Shown piece after piece: positions 48,801-61,086 of a stretch of 64,000 bases of DNA; position 1 is the stretch's first letter, and the number at the start of each line of letters is the position of its first letter. Under the pieces are notes generated by a model that worked only from the letters and a program-made list of their open reading frames with translations, did not search any database and was not told the origin of the DNA. Origin of the DNA: Laburnicola sp. R22_1 (Eukaryota; Ascomycota; Dothideomycetes; Pleosporales; Didymosphaeriaceae); contig JACONQ010000010.1 in assembly GCA_014281115.1 (NCBI GenBank), positions 1,550,001 through 1,614,000 on the forward strand, in the 5' to 3' direction. A program made the position numbers and the translations under genes.

Positions 48801-51425
48801 TTAGCCTAGTGTGCGTCCGCCCGAAGCGATGCTTTGGCTAGGTGTGCGAGGGATTGTAGGCCTGATAATCGGGGACGTAAAACCAGCTCGCTCTGATGGA
48901 AAGCTTGTAACTGGCTTTGCATCCCAGCCTTCATCACCGAGAGCGCTCAGCCAGTTGTTACCGAAGTCTTGTCGAAGGGCTTCAATCTTCTTCTTATACA
49001 GATGGCCAGCAACATCGAACTCGGGAGGACTTGTGCCTTGTACCGCCACCGCCTGACGTTGAACTTCGACGCCGGCATCCAGCAGCGGTAATGTCTTCGA
49101 AGGATCCCCTGAAGCGGTGTCATGCTGCGGGACTTCAAAGCGTGGTGCACTTTCTACTGAAACAGAAGCAATAGCTCGCGATGGAGCCTCTTCGGTCGAT
49201 GATGCTTTATATTTCGGAGGCGAAGCCACACCAGAGGACGGTAAAGCGTCATTTTGAGCAAGCTCGACGATCCGTCGCTTCGGCGTCTTTTTCTTCCTAC
49301 GAGAGCCTTGTCCGCTTCTTCCACTTTTAGAGCGGTGGAGCGAAGTGCGTTGAGGTTCCACCAGATCAGCAGCATCAAGCGCCTTGACTATCTTGGGCGG
49401 AACGGGCGGCGGGGGCATCTCATCCTCAGGAGGTGGTTTTACGACAGGAACGCTAGGAAGCTCCGGTACTCTGTCCACCAGCTGCTTCCGCTCGTTGCTG
49501 CTGGGCATTGTCGAGTCAATTTTAATGTCCTCAGTGTAGCCCGGGGTTTTGCGGAAGAGATTGAATATGATCACCCTATAATTACTATACGACTTGCAGA
49601 ATGGGTTTTGCTGGACAAAGACTTCGGTGAGATATGGTACACCGGTAAGTCTGGCAACCTCGATCGGATCGGTCAATTTGTTATCCCGTAGATCCACGCG
49701 CTCCAAGGACAGCATGCGTTCGATGCCCGCGACAGATGTAAGCCGGTTGGACCGCAGATTGAGCGTGGTGATTGCAGGTAGCGGATTTCGTCCCAAAGAA
49801 TGTAGGCTCTCGATCATGCAGTTGGAGAGATTGAGAGCGCGTAGACAGGACAACGTTGCCAGGCTGTCAGGAATCTCCGTGAAGAGATTAGCCGTAAGAT
49901 CAAGTGATTGCAACGTGTTCGCTAGAGGAGCAAGACTGGTCACTGAGATGTTAGTCAGAGCATTATCAGCCAAGCTCAGGTGCCGGAGGAATCGCCACTT
50001 GGTCGAAGGGAACCATCCCAATGACAGAAGGTTAGAAGAGCTTGCGCGTGGCGTTGCTGAGCGGACACTCGATCCCGAGCTACCGGACGAACGTCGGATG
50101 TTAGGCGCGCTGTTCTTGCCGCAAACCTGAGTTGATCCATGTCGAGAACTCACGGGCCGTGTGGGTGAGACGCTGCGTTGCCGCTGGTGAGAGGATTTGG
50201 AACCCTCCCGCATCAAGGCCGAGTTACGTGGACTGGTAGCTTGCCTACCAGAGGCAGTAGGAGAATCTGGTGGAGAGTCTGAGCGTGCAAGCTGAGCGTG
50301 TTTACCCGCTGGGCTGGCGGTTTGCCATGGAGTCGGAGGCGAGGAAGGCGCTTTGGCAGACCGGCGGCGTCGCTTATCCACGTCGTCCAGGACAATGTTG
50401 ATGAGCAGGTCCGCAGGATCGTCAACACCTGCTCTCTTGACCGTGAGACTACGTAGATTTTCTGCAAGGCGATCCCAACCGTAAAACTGACGAAAGTCCA
50501 CATCGTAGATTTCAAGAGCAGTAACGTTCTTGAAAGCATACAGCGGCACGGCACTGTCGAATGGAAACTCCTCGTATCCAGCAATAAGACGAGCCTTGTG
50601 ATCAGGTGCCAGTCTCAAGCACGGGATCTTTGTGAATGCAGAGTAGAGATACTTCATATCCTCCTGGAGTTGCGCTTTCTGTTTTTCCGCTTTGGCTGTA
50701 CTGTTGGAAGAAATGCGGAAAGACGACCAGAGCGAGGACATGCCAGACATCACGCTGCGAATACTGGAGACGGAGTGGACTGAGTCGCGGTCAGAAGGCC
50801 GTGCCTTGTGTCGCTGGGCATTGCTAAGAAACGACACATAGTTGGTAGGCGACACATCAGTGTGTATGTTCTCCAATCGCACGTTCATGGGGCCCACCGA
50901 TATGCCCAGGTCCTCGAAGCGAGAGAGGAGATAGAAGAGGTGGTGCGGGGTAAGTGTGAGTTTCGCTGGTTTTAGAGTGGGGGACGTAAACGTCAGCGAT
51001 GGGAGGGATAAGGCGGCGGCCCAGACGCCGGGAGTCGAGGAAGAAGAGTTCGGCGTTCCCGAAGGCGGGGAGGCTGTGACACCTTGGCCGTTGCGGGGTG
51101 CTTGTCGCTGCAGCTGGAGAGCATTTGCGAGTGCTTTCTCGTGAGTCCGCACAAAATACGCTAGGTTCTGGAGCAAGTTAGCAAAAGACTCGACAAGGCC
51201 GCCACGTTGCTGCGTACAGTCACAGCACCACGCGAGGCTACCTCCTAAGGGTCGTTCCACCCGAGTGACATGAAAGGCGCTATGGAATCTGTAGCGAGAC
51301 ATTTACTTGCGCCCAACACACTGGTGTGCCACTAGTAGTGGATCGAGCCCATAGTGTTGCAGTGCCCTCGCGGTGAAGCAAAAATCTCATACCTTTATGA
51401 AAACTTGTCCATCTTCTGTGTCCAT
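48801..51425 (-). CDS. leucine-rich repeat protein with disordered basic tail
   Basis: I place the start at ATG 51425 (MDTEDGQVFIK), spliced from 51393 across a 225-bp intron to 51167 (NLAYFVRTHEKALANALQLQ). The acceptor has a CTAAC branch site 14 nt upstream, and the join gives a natural helix. The alternative is a start at ATG 51302 with a Cys-rich, less likely N-terminus. The spliced protein has about 799 residues. Residues about 230-290 hold a conserved domain (LEIYDVDFRQFYGWDRL). At about 405-565 are six to seven leucine-rich repeats (LSLADNALTNI, LDLTANLFTEIP, LNLRSNRLTSVAGI, VDLRDNKLTDP) with a capping motif. The tail has a polybasic stretch (SRRKKKTPKRRIVELAQ). The protein resembles fungal SDS22/nischarin-like LRR proteins; role unknown. 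Confidence 0.75.
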
Positions 51426-51497
51426 GATTCTTCGCTGGCAGACGAAAACTGCATGTAGGGCCCGAGGCTAATTGTACGGTGGCGCTGGCGATATGAC

Positions 51498-51503
51498 CAC
51501 GTG
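51498..51503. promoter_or_regulatory. CACGTG E-box
   Basis: CACGTG core 73 bp upstream of the preferred start codon of the LRR gene. Function inferred. Confidence 0.3.
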
Positions 51504-52190
51504 TAACGGAAATCGTGGGGCCGTGGCAGCTCTCGAGGAGTCGGTAGGAGGGGCGAGGCCGGGTTTGTTATTCCTTGGCGGCACGGGTGTCTGCAGGCTG
51601 CGCTGTGGTGTGCGGTCGCCTCGAAGGTCTACAGAAGTCAGTATGATGCGTTTGCGTGGCTTGGGATTTGATAGCTGGGAAACAAAGCAGTGTTAATGCT
51701 GTGTGCAGGACTTGACGGGGTAAAAGTAGCGTAGGGAAACGAGTCACTGGGACGACGTACTCTGAAGAATCTCCTGTCGATCTAGGTAGAGAAGCTAGGT
51801 GACAAGCAAGAAATGGCGGACTGCGTAGATAATATGCGGCAGCGGCGCAGGAGTGAACCTTGGAAGGCCACTGGGCGACAGGTATTCGAAATTCGGTAGG
51901 CCAAGCGAAGGGTCGCGAGGAGCGGCCAAAGAGAGATGCAGAGGGTAATGCAATAGCGACCCCGGGTGGATGCAGGCGGGCGGGCTGAAAGGCGCACACG
52001 GATGACTGCACAGTGCAGGGAGAAGAATATTATAGTCGACGCAGGGGCGTCAACAAATAACAAGACCAAATAAAGGTCGCGCGGCGGGAGCGCTGGTAGA
52101 CTATGCAGCGAAATTAGACGGGCCACTTCCGAGATGCGGGCCGGCGCTCAGACACTGATGGGCGCAAAGCCCTGGAGGAGATTGGCGAAA

Positions 52191-52210
52191 GAGGAGGAGG
52201 AGGAGGAGGG
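52191..52210 (+). repeat. GGA trinucleotide tract
   Basis: GAGGAGGAGGAGGAGGAGGG, six units. Confidence 0.9.
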
Positions 52211-55200
52211 CGCGCCCACGACACACACTGGTGACTGGTGCAGGTGTTGGAGGGGATGCACGGCGGAGGAGAGCAGAAGAGCCGCGGCGGGCTGGTGTCG
52301 CAGCGAGAGCCAGGAAGGCGATTGCGCGATGCATGCAGCCAGCGTCACTGGCGTGGAGTCGCTCGAGCACGATAACCTACCTAGTCGCCTGACCAATCAC
52401 CACGTGCAGCCCGGCCGGCGCTAGTTGCCGTCCCCCATGCCCATTGCCCATGATGCCCCATGTCACAAACACAAATCTCAGGCCACGAGAGGAAATGCAC
52501 TCCAGCCTCCAGCTGTACACTCACTCGCCTGCCCGCCGCAAGCGAACGCTGGCCGCCGTTGGGTCCGAAGCCCACTCGACCTACAGCCATCTGGATTCCT
52601 GACGCTCCGGACAGCGTCTGCTGCTGGAGAGGGCCCGACCAGCCCTGCGCCGGGTAGAGCGCCGGATAGAGCACCGACGTCAAGTCCGGCGCGGCATGGA
52701 GAGGGTGCAGAGAGGGTTGCGGAGCATGAGGTTGCGATAGGCCTCGCGTTTGGTCCTGGTTCCTACAAGGCGAGCACTCGAGCCTTGGCCCGCGCGCTAG
52801 CCGGTAATCTCGAGGGGCCATCCACGGGCCAATGTGGGACAGCATACCTCCTACATACAGCCGTGGAGGAGGAGCAAGAGTCAAGACTGTGCCGCCATGG
52901 CGCCGCAGCGCTGAGCAAGTGGGTGAACAGTGAGCAGCCACTGGAGCCCGGCTTGGCCGCCAGCAACACCATTGTCGCCCAAGCGACCTGGGGCCGGCAA
53001 GAGGCGGCTCTGTGGCCTGGCATTTGCGCTGATCCAGCTCTCCCCACGGTGCAACTCCAGTTCAAATGTTGTACGCATGCATCACATGAGCTCGCTCCTG
53101 CATCGGCTGCCGGGCGCGACGCGGGCGGCGGGCGGCGGGCGGCTTTCGATTGGACCCTGCCCGCGCTTCTCGTGCCCCACCAACCCTGCCTCGAGGCCAT
53201 CTGTAAGCAGTCAGGAGAAGTCAAGCTTCGCACTATCGTCCATGGATGTCCTGCTATCTGTCAGATGACCCTCACGGGGCGACAGAAGGATAGCGGATGA
53301 GGCTGGTCGCCGCTTCAGACGGCACACGATCACCACCACGGCACCACTGGCGAGCGTATGTAGCACAAGCTTCCTGAAGCGATGGACCCTCGAATCCTTC
53401 GCACGGACCGAGCGCTGGCAGGCTGGCAGGGATCCCTTGCTTCCCGATTCGGCTGCGCCGCTTGACCTTGACGCGAGATGGGCGACGAACCCCAGCCTGC
53501 GCGGGCATTTATGTTTTCTGACATTTGGGTTTAGCTCCGAGATGATACGACACCATGGCGATCGTATCTGCGTGTGGAATACGGCCGCTCTGGAGGCGAG
53601 CAAAAAGGCGGCACTTCGGCACGCTGGCTGCTGCCAGGTCGCCCACACTGCAACTGTGCAAATCGAAATAATTTCTGACCCCACTTGCCTGTTCGGAGCC
53701 TCGGAGGAGAAGGAAGGCGCTAACGCGGCGCATAGCCGAGCTCCACCAGCCGACGAAACCGGCACTGCCCCTCAACACCACGGCCGGCTATCACAGTTGT
53801 ACAACACCACTACCTTTTTCCAATTGCATTTTTGTCGACAGTCGAGGCGCTTGCTTTGCCTTTATTGTAACACCCACAGCGGTACTCGTCTCTCTGAAGG
53901 CTGTCATGGCCATGCACGCTATTTCTTCCCATGGCCTCGGCCAGTCCATTGCCAGCCCCAGCAATCACTTTCATCGCAACGCCCTTCCACTCATCTTGTG
54001 TAAAGGCGGGATGCTTCGGCCTTGGAGCTTATCTCACCGCTAGATTGCCGCTGTACAACGGCCCGCCGAGTTTGTACAAAAATATTTACAACGCTAGGCG
54101 CAAACACATGTAGGTGATTCAGTTTGCATGCAACCATACAGCCTCTTGTCAAGCGGCAGTCAAAATGTGCATGGGCTGGCATATCCCTGCTCTTCCCTTG
54201 CCGTGGCGTCGGTAGCCGAATGCGATCTCACCACCACAATTATCATTTCAGATCGCATTGCAGTCGCCTCACTCCGGTGCCGGTCCATATCTGCCCGACT
54301 ACGGGATGCTGGCGATCAATCTCCATGCGTCACCTGCAACGGACTCGATACTATGGCTCTACTTTGCAACTCTCCGGAGTGATAATGACGGGCAGCTACC
54401 TGCATATCAATCATGTCTTGGATACATGTATTATCATATACCAAACGAAGCTTGTCAACTTTACTCTTGGCAATACAATCACTGCCGATGTGACAGCAGG
54501 TTGGCCATCTAACCTCTAGCGAAGCTTCCTGTCTGAAGTGTTCGGTCCTGTCTATCATCTGGACACAAGGTCATCCTGTCAGACAGCCCCCCACTCTATC
54601 GCTGTTCCTCTCACCGTTTTTTCTTCGTAGTATCGTCTACCGCCCATCAGCCTCATTCCCTCACTTACCGCCCAGATACCAACTTCTCGCGTGGCTAGCT
54701 TACTCCAATGAGCCCCTCCCAAGCCCTGACCCAGCTTAGGGCCCAGGAACGAGCCTCCAACCGTCCCCCGCCAAGTACCCCGCGACGCGCTGAGCCCGGC
54801 ACTTTCGGCGTTTCCGCATCACCATGCTGACATCACTGCACAGTTGTAGACCCACTGAGATCTCCCACCAAGCATTCCTTTCGTATCCATAACGAGTACG
54901 CTAACTGCCCCACTTGGCTCAGACTCCACTTGAAACAGTCCAACCACCAGCTTGACTATCCTTTTGGCAAATATCTACACACAAAACTTGCTTCCCGCCT
55001 TCTCGCGGAGTGACTTCGGTGTAGTTCGGCACCAGGTGGTTGATATTGTGTTGTGGTATGTTAGCCCGTGAGAAGTATTGCAGAGCAGCTCATATGGAAA
55101 TGCTTGAGAAAGCGGTGCAGATACAAATTTCTTTCTCGATTCTCTTTGGTTATCAGTATTGCCTCATTTCCAGGAGGGCTCTGCTTTGTTTGTCGTATTA

Positions 55201-55960
55201 TCCGAAACGAGAATCTTTGCCGTCCTCCAAAAGAACAAAATCAAAATCATAAGTATTGCATGAAAACACCAGCAGTTTCCGACATGGTGTACAGCTCGTT
55301 TTTTCTCATGTAAAGCTAATACAAGCACTAGTATGGGCTGCTAGGCTGTTAGCTGTTGGCTTTTCGTAATAAGCGCATGCGTGGTGTGGGTGCACCATGG
55401 GGGATCGGTGGACAGGTTTCCCCGCCTCGATGGGAGCACAGTTGCCGCGTTAGGCGGATGACTACAAAAGAACAAGTGCAGACTTGCATGGATGGAGGTT
55501 GGCTTGTTGTCTGCTTGATAGGAAGGCTGTGCAAGATTTATATTTTAGCAATGCGTACGTTTGGATCCACGGTACAACGTTGTGAGGAAGAGCGGACTGT
55601 TGGTATGATGCAGGGGAAATTTATCCGTGCGTTCAAACTGGACAGTCCTCGGAGTCGGATCTTAAGCTCTCGGGTAAGAGTTTGCAAGATGGATGGGTGT
55701 GAGACGTGTGCACACACGGTGGGCAAGGTTGGTCATGTAGTTGTCTTGTTAGTTAGTGGATATGGAGTACAACATGCACGGATGAAGATGGGAGAGATGC
55801 ACGATACCTATCCTATCCAGTTGTACGTATGGCTGATAGCGGACTTCGGCATATACTGCGTGTTCTCGTACATGCTTCTTTACAGCGGTATACACAATGT
55901 GAGCAGAAAAGCACGCCAAGCACTGCAAATTTCAAATCCTTCCACTGCTCCTCGGAGCCT

Positions 55961-57509
55961 TCATCGCTGCATGCGTGCTTGGGTTCCCCGCGCTACCCAA
56001 CACAGCGACCTCATCACTCCCAGCTTCATTCTCTGTATAACACCCGATGTTGAAAACCAAAAACTGGCACCTACAAGTGCCGCTAGGGAGAATCCAAGCA
56101 CACCGTTGAGGATACTCGCCTGTCGCTGTGCCCGGTGTTGCACCTCGGAGTAACGCATGTTACTAAATGTTACGCGCGAGTACTGCGTTGCCCACCCGAT
56201 GGCTGGTACATACAAATCCAGGATCTCTTCAATCCTTTTGCGCAGCAGGTACATGGGCTTCTTGACGTCTGTTGCCATCTCTCGGTAGTTTCCAAGCGCG
56301 AGGTCGTTGATGGTGTGGGCGTCTGACGTGCGCTGTGCTGAGTACTGCTGCAGTGCTCGTGCGCGGTCTTGGGGATGTTGGTCCAGGAACTCGAAGAGGA
56401 CTCGGACGTCTTCAAGGCCAGCATTCATACCTTGGCCGTAGAAGGGGACCATGGCGTGTGCGGCGTCGCCGACGATGACGCCACTGGAGCCGAAGTGGTA
56501 GGGTGCGCATTTTATTGATATGAGTGGAAGGTGCTGATTCGTCGTGTACTGCTTTCGCAGTTCGTCTTCTGTGATGAGATCTGGGACGACCCCGGGAAAC
56601 TTGGAGGCAAAGTACTCTACGATCTTGCCTGATCTGTCTAGGTCCTCGAAGCCAGTCCTCGTCAGAAATAGGGTCGCAGTAAAGGTTTTATCCAGGTTTG
56701 GCAGCGCGATGAACATGGACTCGTCCTGGGGCCATATGTGCAGATAATTTGGTGGTAGGCGGAAATCACCTTCCGGAGTGGGAGGAACGTGGAATTGGCA
56801 CCAGAGCTTGTCGATGTATTCTTGCTGGTAGCTCATCGGCACAAACTTCATGAGGTGATATCGCACAGCGGAGTGGGCTCCATCGGCGCCAATCATGAAG
56901 TCAAAATTGAGTTCGATCTCCGTCCCTCGTTCTGATTCGGGTTTGGAGTGGGTCTCGAACCAGGCAAGTTTTTTCTTGAAATCGACTCCAAGCAGCTTGT
57001 GTTCGAAGAATATCTTCACGTTGGGCATCGACTCCAGACGGTCGAGCAGCGTCTTGTTGAGACCTGCTCGGTCCAGAGCGAGGAGTTTCTGCATACATCA
57101 GTATGCGATCAGACCAGAGAGGCCGAGTGTGACTACCTTGCCCCTAGCATCGTAAAGCTGGGCTATGCGAAGAAGTCTTCCTTGCTTCTCGAGATGTATC
57201 ATACGCCCTTCCATGGGGAAGGTCTCGCCAAGAATGCCATCCGCAAGATCAGGAAGACCTGTCTGACGCAGAGAATTGATCCCCCGTTCGGACAGGGCAA
57301 GATTGATTGATTTGGAAAAGTTCAGAGGTGTAGTACTGGGGTCACGAAGGTCTGAACTGGTTAGAAAACTTGTAAAATCTCACATGGCTCAGCGCGGGCT
57401 TACCAGGCCGAAGCTCGTAAATTTCGACATGTTGACCTCTCACGGCAGCATATAGCGCTGCAAGGGAGCCCACAGGACCTGCTCCTACAACGACGACCTT
57501 CTGGGGCAT
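55961..57509 (-). CDS. BNA4: kynurenine 3-monooxygenase
   Basis: Three exons, 57509-57404, 57351-57137 and 57088-55961, encode 482 residues. The N-terminus [20 protein letters not shown] is the FAD Rossmann motif (GxGxxG). The next exon gives [34 protein letters not shown] and the exit LYDARGK. The DG motif [15 protein letters not shown] and the second FAD motif [22 protein letters not shown] follow at the expected spacing. The tail has a hydrophobic segment ([20 protein letters not shown]) that anchors this family to the outer mitochondrial membrane. The enzyme uses NADPH and oxygen to convert kynurenine to 3-hydroxykynurenine in NAD synthesis from tryptophan. Divergent neighbour: MetAP1. 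Confidence 0.94.
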
Positions 57510-57940
57510 AACTACCGAATGTACAAGAAGTGAAGACTAGATGAAGAGGTTCATATAGAGGAGGGGAGCCGTAGTGGGGCTCAGCCTTGATGGTCAAGAG
57601 TCGTTACCGGCATAGAGCAGAAGACAAGCAGAGGATTGGAAAAGAAATTGAACAACGTGAGCGTAGGCGATGCATGGATTGGGCCGAAAGGGAAAGGGCA
57701 GGAGCGACCAAGGTGACATGCGTTCATGATTAGTTAAGATATGACTAACGGCAGCCGACGGCGTTCGCAGCCCTGGACCCACCAAACTCCGAACATCTCA
57801 GTCGGCATTGGCACGTTTTTATTTTGGCAATCGGCTCTGGAGCTTGGAACAAAAGGGGCGGACCTGCCATATCGTGCTCTTGTTCCTTTCTTGTACCCTC
57901 TTTTCATCTGACAGACACGCAGCTCTCTCACACAGCGCAC
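57510..57940. promoter_or_regulatory. divergent promoter region, KMO and MetAP1
   Basis: A 431-bp gap between divergent start codons. No specific site recognised. Confidence 0.35.
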
Positions 57941-59321
57941 ATGATGGCTGGAGACGCAACGGCCCCGCGCAAGTGCACAGGCAAGGACTGCGACAACGAC
58001 GCGAGCCAGCTGCAATGTCCAAACTGCCAGAAGTTGGGCAGGGAGAGCTACTTCTGCTCGCAAGACTGCTTCAAGCGCAACTGGGTACATAGTAAGATCC
58101 ACCACAAGCGCCAGGACTAGCATGCTAACGCGCTCGCAGGCGGATCATAAAAAGACACACAAGTCCCAAAGTACTATCCTCTCCAACATTTTCGCTCCCA
58201 ACGTTGTTTCTCACCCCGACCCAGCCACCGGCCACTATAATCCGTTCCCCACGTACCCTTATACAGGAAGCCTAAGGCCCGTATACCCGCTGTCGCAGCG
58301 CCGAGAGGTCCCCGCGAGCGTACAGCACCCCGACTATGCCAAGGATGGCATTCCGCGCTCGGAGCAGAAGTTTGTCGGGAGAAACAAGATCACGATACTT
58401 GGTCCCAAGGACATAGAGGGTATGCGCAAGGTGTGCAGGCTCGCGCGCGAGGTCCTGGACATTGCTGCCCGGGCGGCCAAACCTGGTGTCACGACAGACT
58501 ATATTGATGATATCGTGCACAAAGCCTGCGTGGAGCGTAATGTAGGTTGTGTTTGGATTTTGCGCGTGTATTGATGCTTATTATACACAGTCGTATCCCT
58601 CGCCGCTGAACTACTGCCACTTCCCGAAGTCAGTATGCACGTCACCGAACGAAGTCATTTGTCATGGTATTCCCGATCAGCGCGTTCTACAAGACGGCGA
58701 TATTCTCAATATCGATATAACACTATATCACGGCGGCTTCCACGGCGATCTGAATGAGACATACTACATCGGCGACAAGGCACTGGCAGACCCAGACTCG
58801 GTACGCATAGTAGAAACAGCACGAGAATGTTTGGACAAGTCCATCGAGATTGTCAAGCCAGGCACGCTTTTCCGGGAATATGGAAACATCATCGAGAAGC
58901 ACGCAAAGTCTCAGAACTGCAGTGTCATCAAGACCTACTGCGGTCACGGTATCAATCAGCTCTTCCACTGTGCTCCGAACGTTCCACATTACGCCAAGAA
59001 CAAAGCTGTTGGAGAGGCCAAACCCGGCATGTGCTTTACTATCGAGCCCATGATAAGCTTGGGCACGCACAGGGACAAGACCTGGCCCGACGATTGGACG
59101 AGTGTCACGGCGGACGGTACCCGGACTGCCCAGTTTGGTGAGTTATTCATTCGGAAATCTGCTCTGGTACAATGCTAACATAATCTGTAGAGCACACACT
59201 CCTCGTAACAGAAGATGGCGTCGAGATCCTGACAGCCAGGCTGCCGGACTCTCCCGGAGGTCCTGTAGCGCGTATAGAAGCGTCGAATGGCGAGGCAAAT
59301 GCGGCACATGCGTCGACATAG
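57941..59321 (+). CDS. MAP1: methionine aminopeptidase 1
   Basis: Four exons, 57941-58084, 58140-58541, 58591-59137 and 59191-59321, encode 407 residues. The N-terminus is the eukaryote-specific zinc-binding region [20 protein letters not shown] followed by [19 protein letters not shown] (Cys6-His2 pattern), used for ribosome association. The catalytic pita-bread domain carries the five metal ligands: two Asp in [20 protein letters not shown], His in [11 protein letters not shown], Glu in CFTIEPMI and Glu in the spliced [13 protein letters not shown]. The substrate-binding His is in [20 protein letters not shown]. The enzyme removes initiator methionine from nascent cytosolic proteins. The ATG at 57944 could equally serve as start. 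Confidence 0.97.
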
Positions 59322-60172
59322 TGGGAAATGGCGTCCGTAGCTCACAGAACACGAATCGATGATACACAAGGCATATACATGTCCCTTCTTCTTTTGAGGG
59401 GTATAGGGACCAGTGTTTGCTTCTCGATATCCGAAAACGTACAGCCAGTTACATTGCAAATACCTGTGGGTCTTGCTTAACGAAGAAACTGAGCAGGTGC
59501 AGAAATACAACATGGGACTATTGATTTACAGGCTGTCATCAGTATAATATCTGCATATCCGTCGAAACGACTAAATTTACAGTCGACCGTCACCAGGTAT
59601 GGGTGACTACCGTGGCATGGGACGCGAAGCCTTTTTCTGGTCAAAGGATTGCCGCTAGTCAGCCACCCGTGCCTGGTCGTCGACTGTATTGAAGATCTTC
59701 GTCGTGTTAAGATTCTAACCAAGGTCGAATCCGCACCATACATAGAGAGGAGTAAAATAGGAGGCACTAAAACCTAGTACCTAGTATATAGTAGTAGTAA
59801 CAAAATATACACAAAATAATAATAATTTTGTTATTAATATTCTGCACAATAGCATTGTCGACAGCAGTTAATAGATAGTCTACTATCTAGATAAAATAGT
59901 TAGGTTAGTTGCTATTATAATTATTATTGTTGTTATTGCAGTAAAAAATATTGTTTGAAGAAATTATTAATTACGTAACACGGTGGTCGGTCAAACAGCC
60001 GGCCCGGGATCACGTGACATCACGGGTTGACCCCGGGGGAGAAGTTCGTCGACTGTATGAGTCGTACAACGGCGGAGTATCAGCATCTTCCTGGCTCTCC
60101 TAGTAATCGAAGACTCGGCCAACGATCACAAATATATATAGAAGGCATTGGGCTGCGGGAAAGCGAGACAGC
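59322..60172. other. intergenic with an AT-rich island
   Basis: About 850 bp. The part at about 59756-59990 is markedly AT-rich with TAATAATAAT and TTATTATTGTTGTTATT runs, flanked by GC-rich sequence on the right. No gene seen. A TCACGTGA site lies at 60010-60017. Confidence 0.5.
60010..60017. promoter_or_regulatory. TCACGTGA palindromic E-box
   Basis: Perfect palindrome 156 bp upstream of the GNAT gene start. Function inferred. Confidence 0.4.
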
Positions 60173-61086
60173 ATGGCCGAATACAAAGTGGAATTCATCA
60201 AAGTACCAGCGCATGCGACAGACGGTGTCATGGGACGCAAGGCGACAATGCCCGTAGAGCCGCACAAGCGTCTCAAAGACGAAGAACTGTACATAGAAGT
60301 CTGCACCGTAGTAGACGCCGATACCGTCGTTCGTCCTAACCATTCCGCGCCATGCAGGCATCGCTAACCCCCGCCCAGGCCGAAGGCATGCACCTCGCCT
60401 TTCCAGACGCTTGGTGGGACAAAATGGAGCCTGTGGAACTCCGCGATAGCGATTTGCCCACGCGCAAAAAGCGTCTTGCTACACGCCTCAGTCCCACCTT
60501 TGACATGCCCACGATGAAGTGGATCAAAGCCATCTATGCGCCGACAGGCCAAACCATAGGCATCGCCGGCTGGATGCTGCCTGGTATGCCGGTGCACAAT
60601 GTGTGGCGCAAAAGCGCACAAGAATTTTACAAGTTCCCACAAAAGATGGGTTGGACCGACGCTGACATCGCTGAGATGTGGAAAGGCGTCGACATAGAAG
60701 CTTGGGAAGGGCATATCGGCGAGAACGACCGCATAAGAGAGGCTGTCATGGGAGACGAGCCGCACTGGTTTTTGGCGCCGTTGATGACCTGGCTTGAGTT
60801 TCAGGGGAGAGGGGTAGCGACCAAGTTGATGGAGTGGGCGAATAAGCAGGCGGATCAGAAGGAGCCGCCTGAAGCTATGTACTTGGAGATTGCGCCGACG
60901 GTGAGGGCGGTGTATATGCGGTTTGGGTTTGTGCCGCAGGGTGAGAACAACTTTTTGAGGAGGGGGCCCGCTGTTGTGAGGGGGTTGGAGGTAGAGGAGA
61001 GGGGAGGTGGCGAGGCGGAAAGGAAGGGCGAGAAGGTGGATGTGGAGGTTGTGGAGAAGGAGATGGATGCTGAACTTGCTTCTTGA
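60173..61086 (+). CDS. GNAT-family N-acetyltransferase
   Basis: Two exons, 60173-60307 and 60358-61086, joined across a 50-bp intron (GTAGTA...TGCAG with a CTAAC branch site), encode 287 residues. The start ATG gives MAEYKVEFIKVPAHATDG. The second exon begins ASLTPAQAEGMHLAFPDAWW, a segment frequent in fungal GNAT proteins. The acetyl-CoA binding motif A is WFLAPLMTWLEFQGRGVATK, with the QGRGVA pyrophosphate loop, and motif B includes MYLEIAPTVRAVYMRFGFVP. The last 45 residues are charged and low in complexity (EVEERGGGEAERKGEK). The substrate is unknown; members of this group act on small molecules or proteins. Confidence 0.85.

Larger units (their letters stand above)
51426..55960. other. 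4.5-kb gene-poor region
   Basis: The longest stretch here without a recognisable gene, between the LRR gene start and the 3' end of the kynurenine monooxygenase gene. It is GC-rich at about 52.1-53.3 kb, with a GGA-repeat tract at 52191-52210 and a CACGTG at 52401-52406. A C-rich, pyrimidine-biased strand runs at about 54.55-54.95 kb with a 40-codon open frame from ATG 54709. Longer open frames (52425-53300 plus, 55356-56153 plus) start at TTG and look like chance frames. Confidence 0.4.

Noticed and set aside
52425..53300. 291-codon open frame on the plus strand
   Set aside because: It starts at TTG, lies in GC-rich DNA where stops are rare, overlaps long frames on the other strand and resembles no protein I know.
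55356..56153. 265-codon open frame on the plus strand
   Set aside because: It starts at TTG and runs antisense into the end of the kynurenine monooxygenase gene; composition is unlike a real protein.
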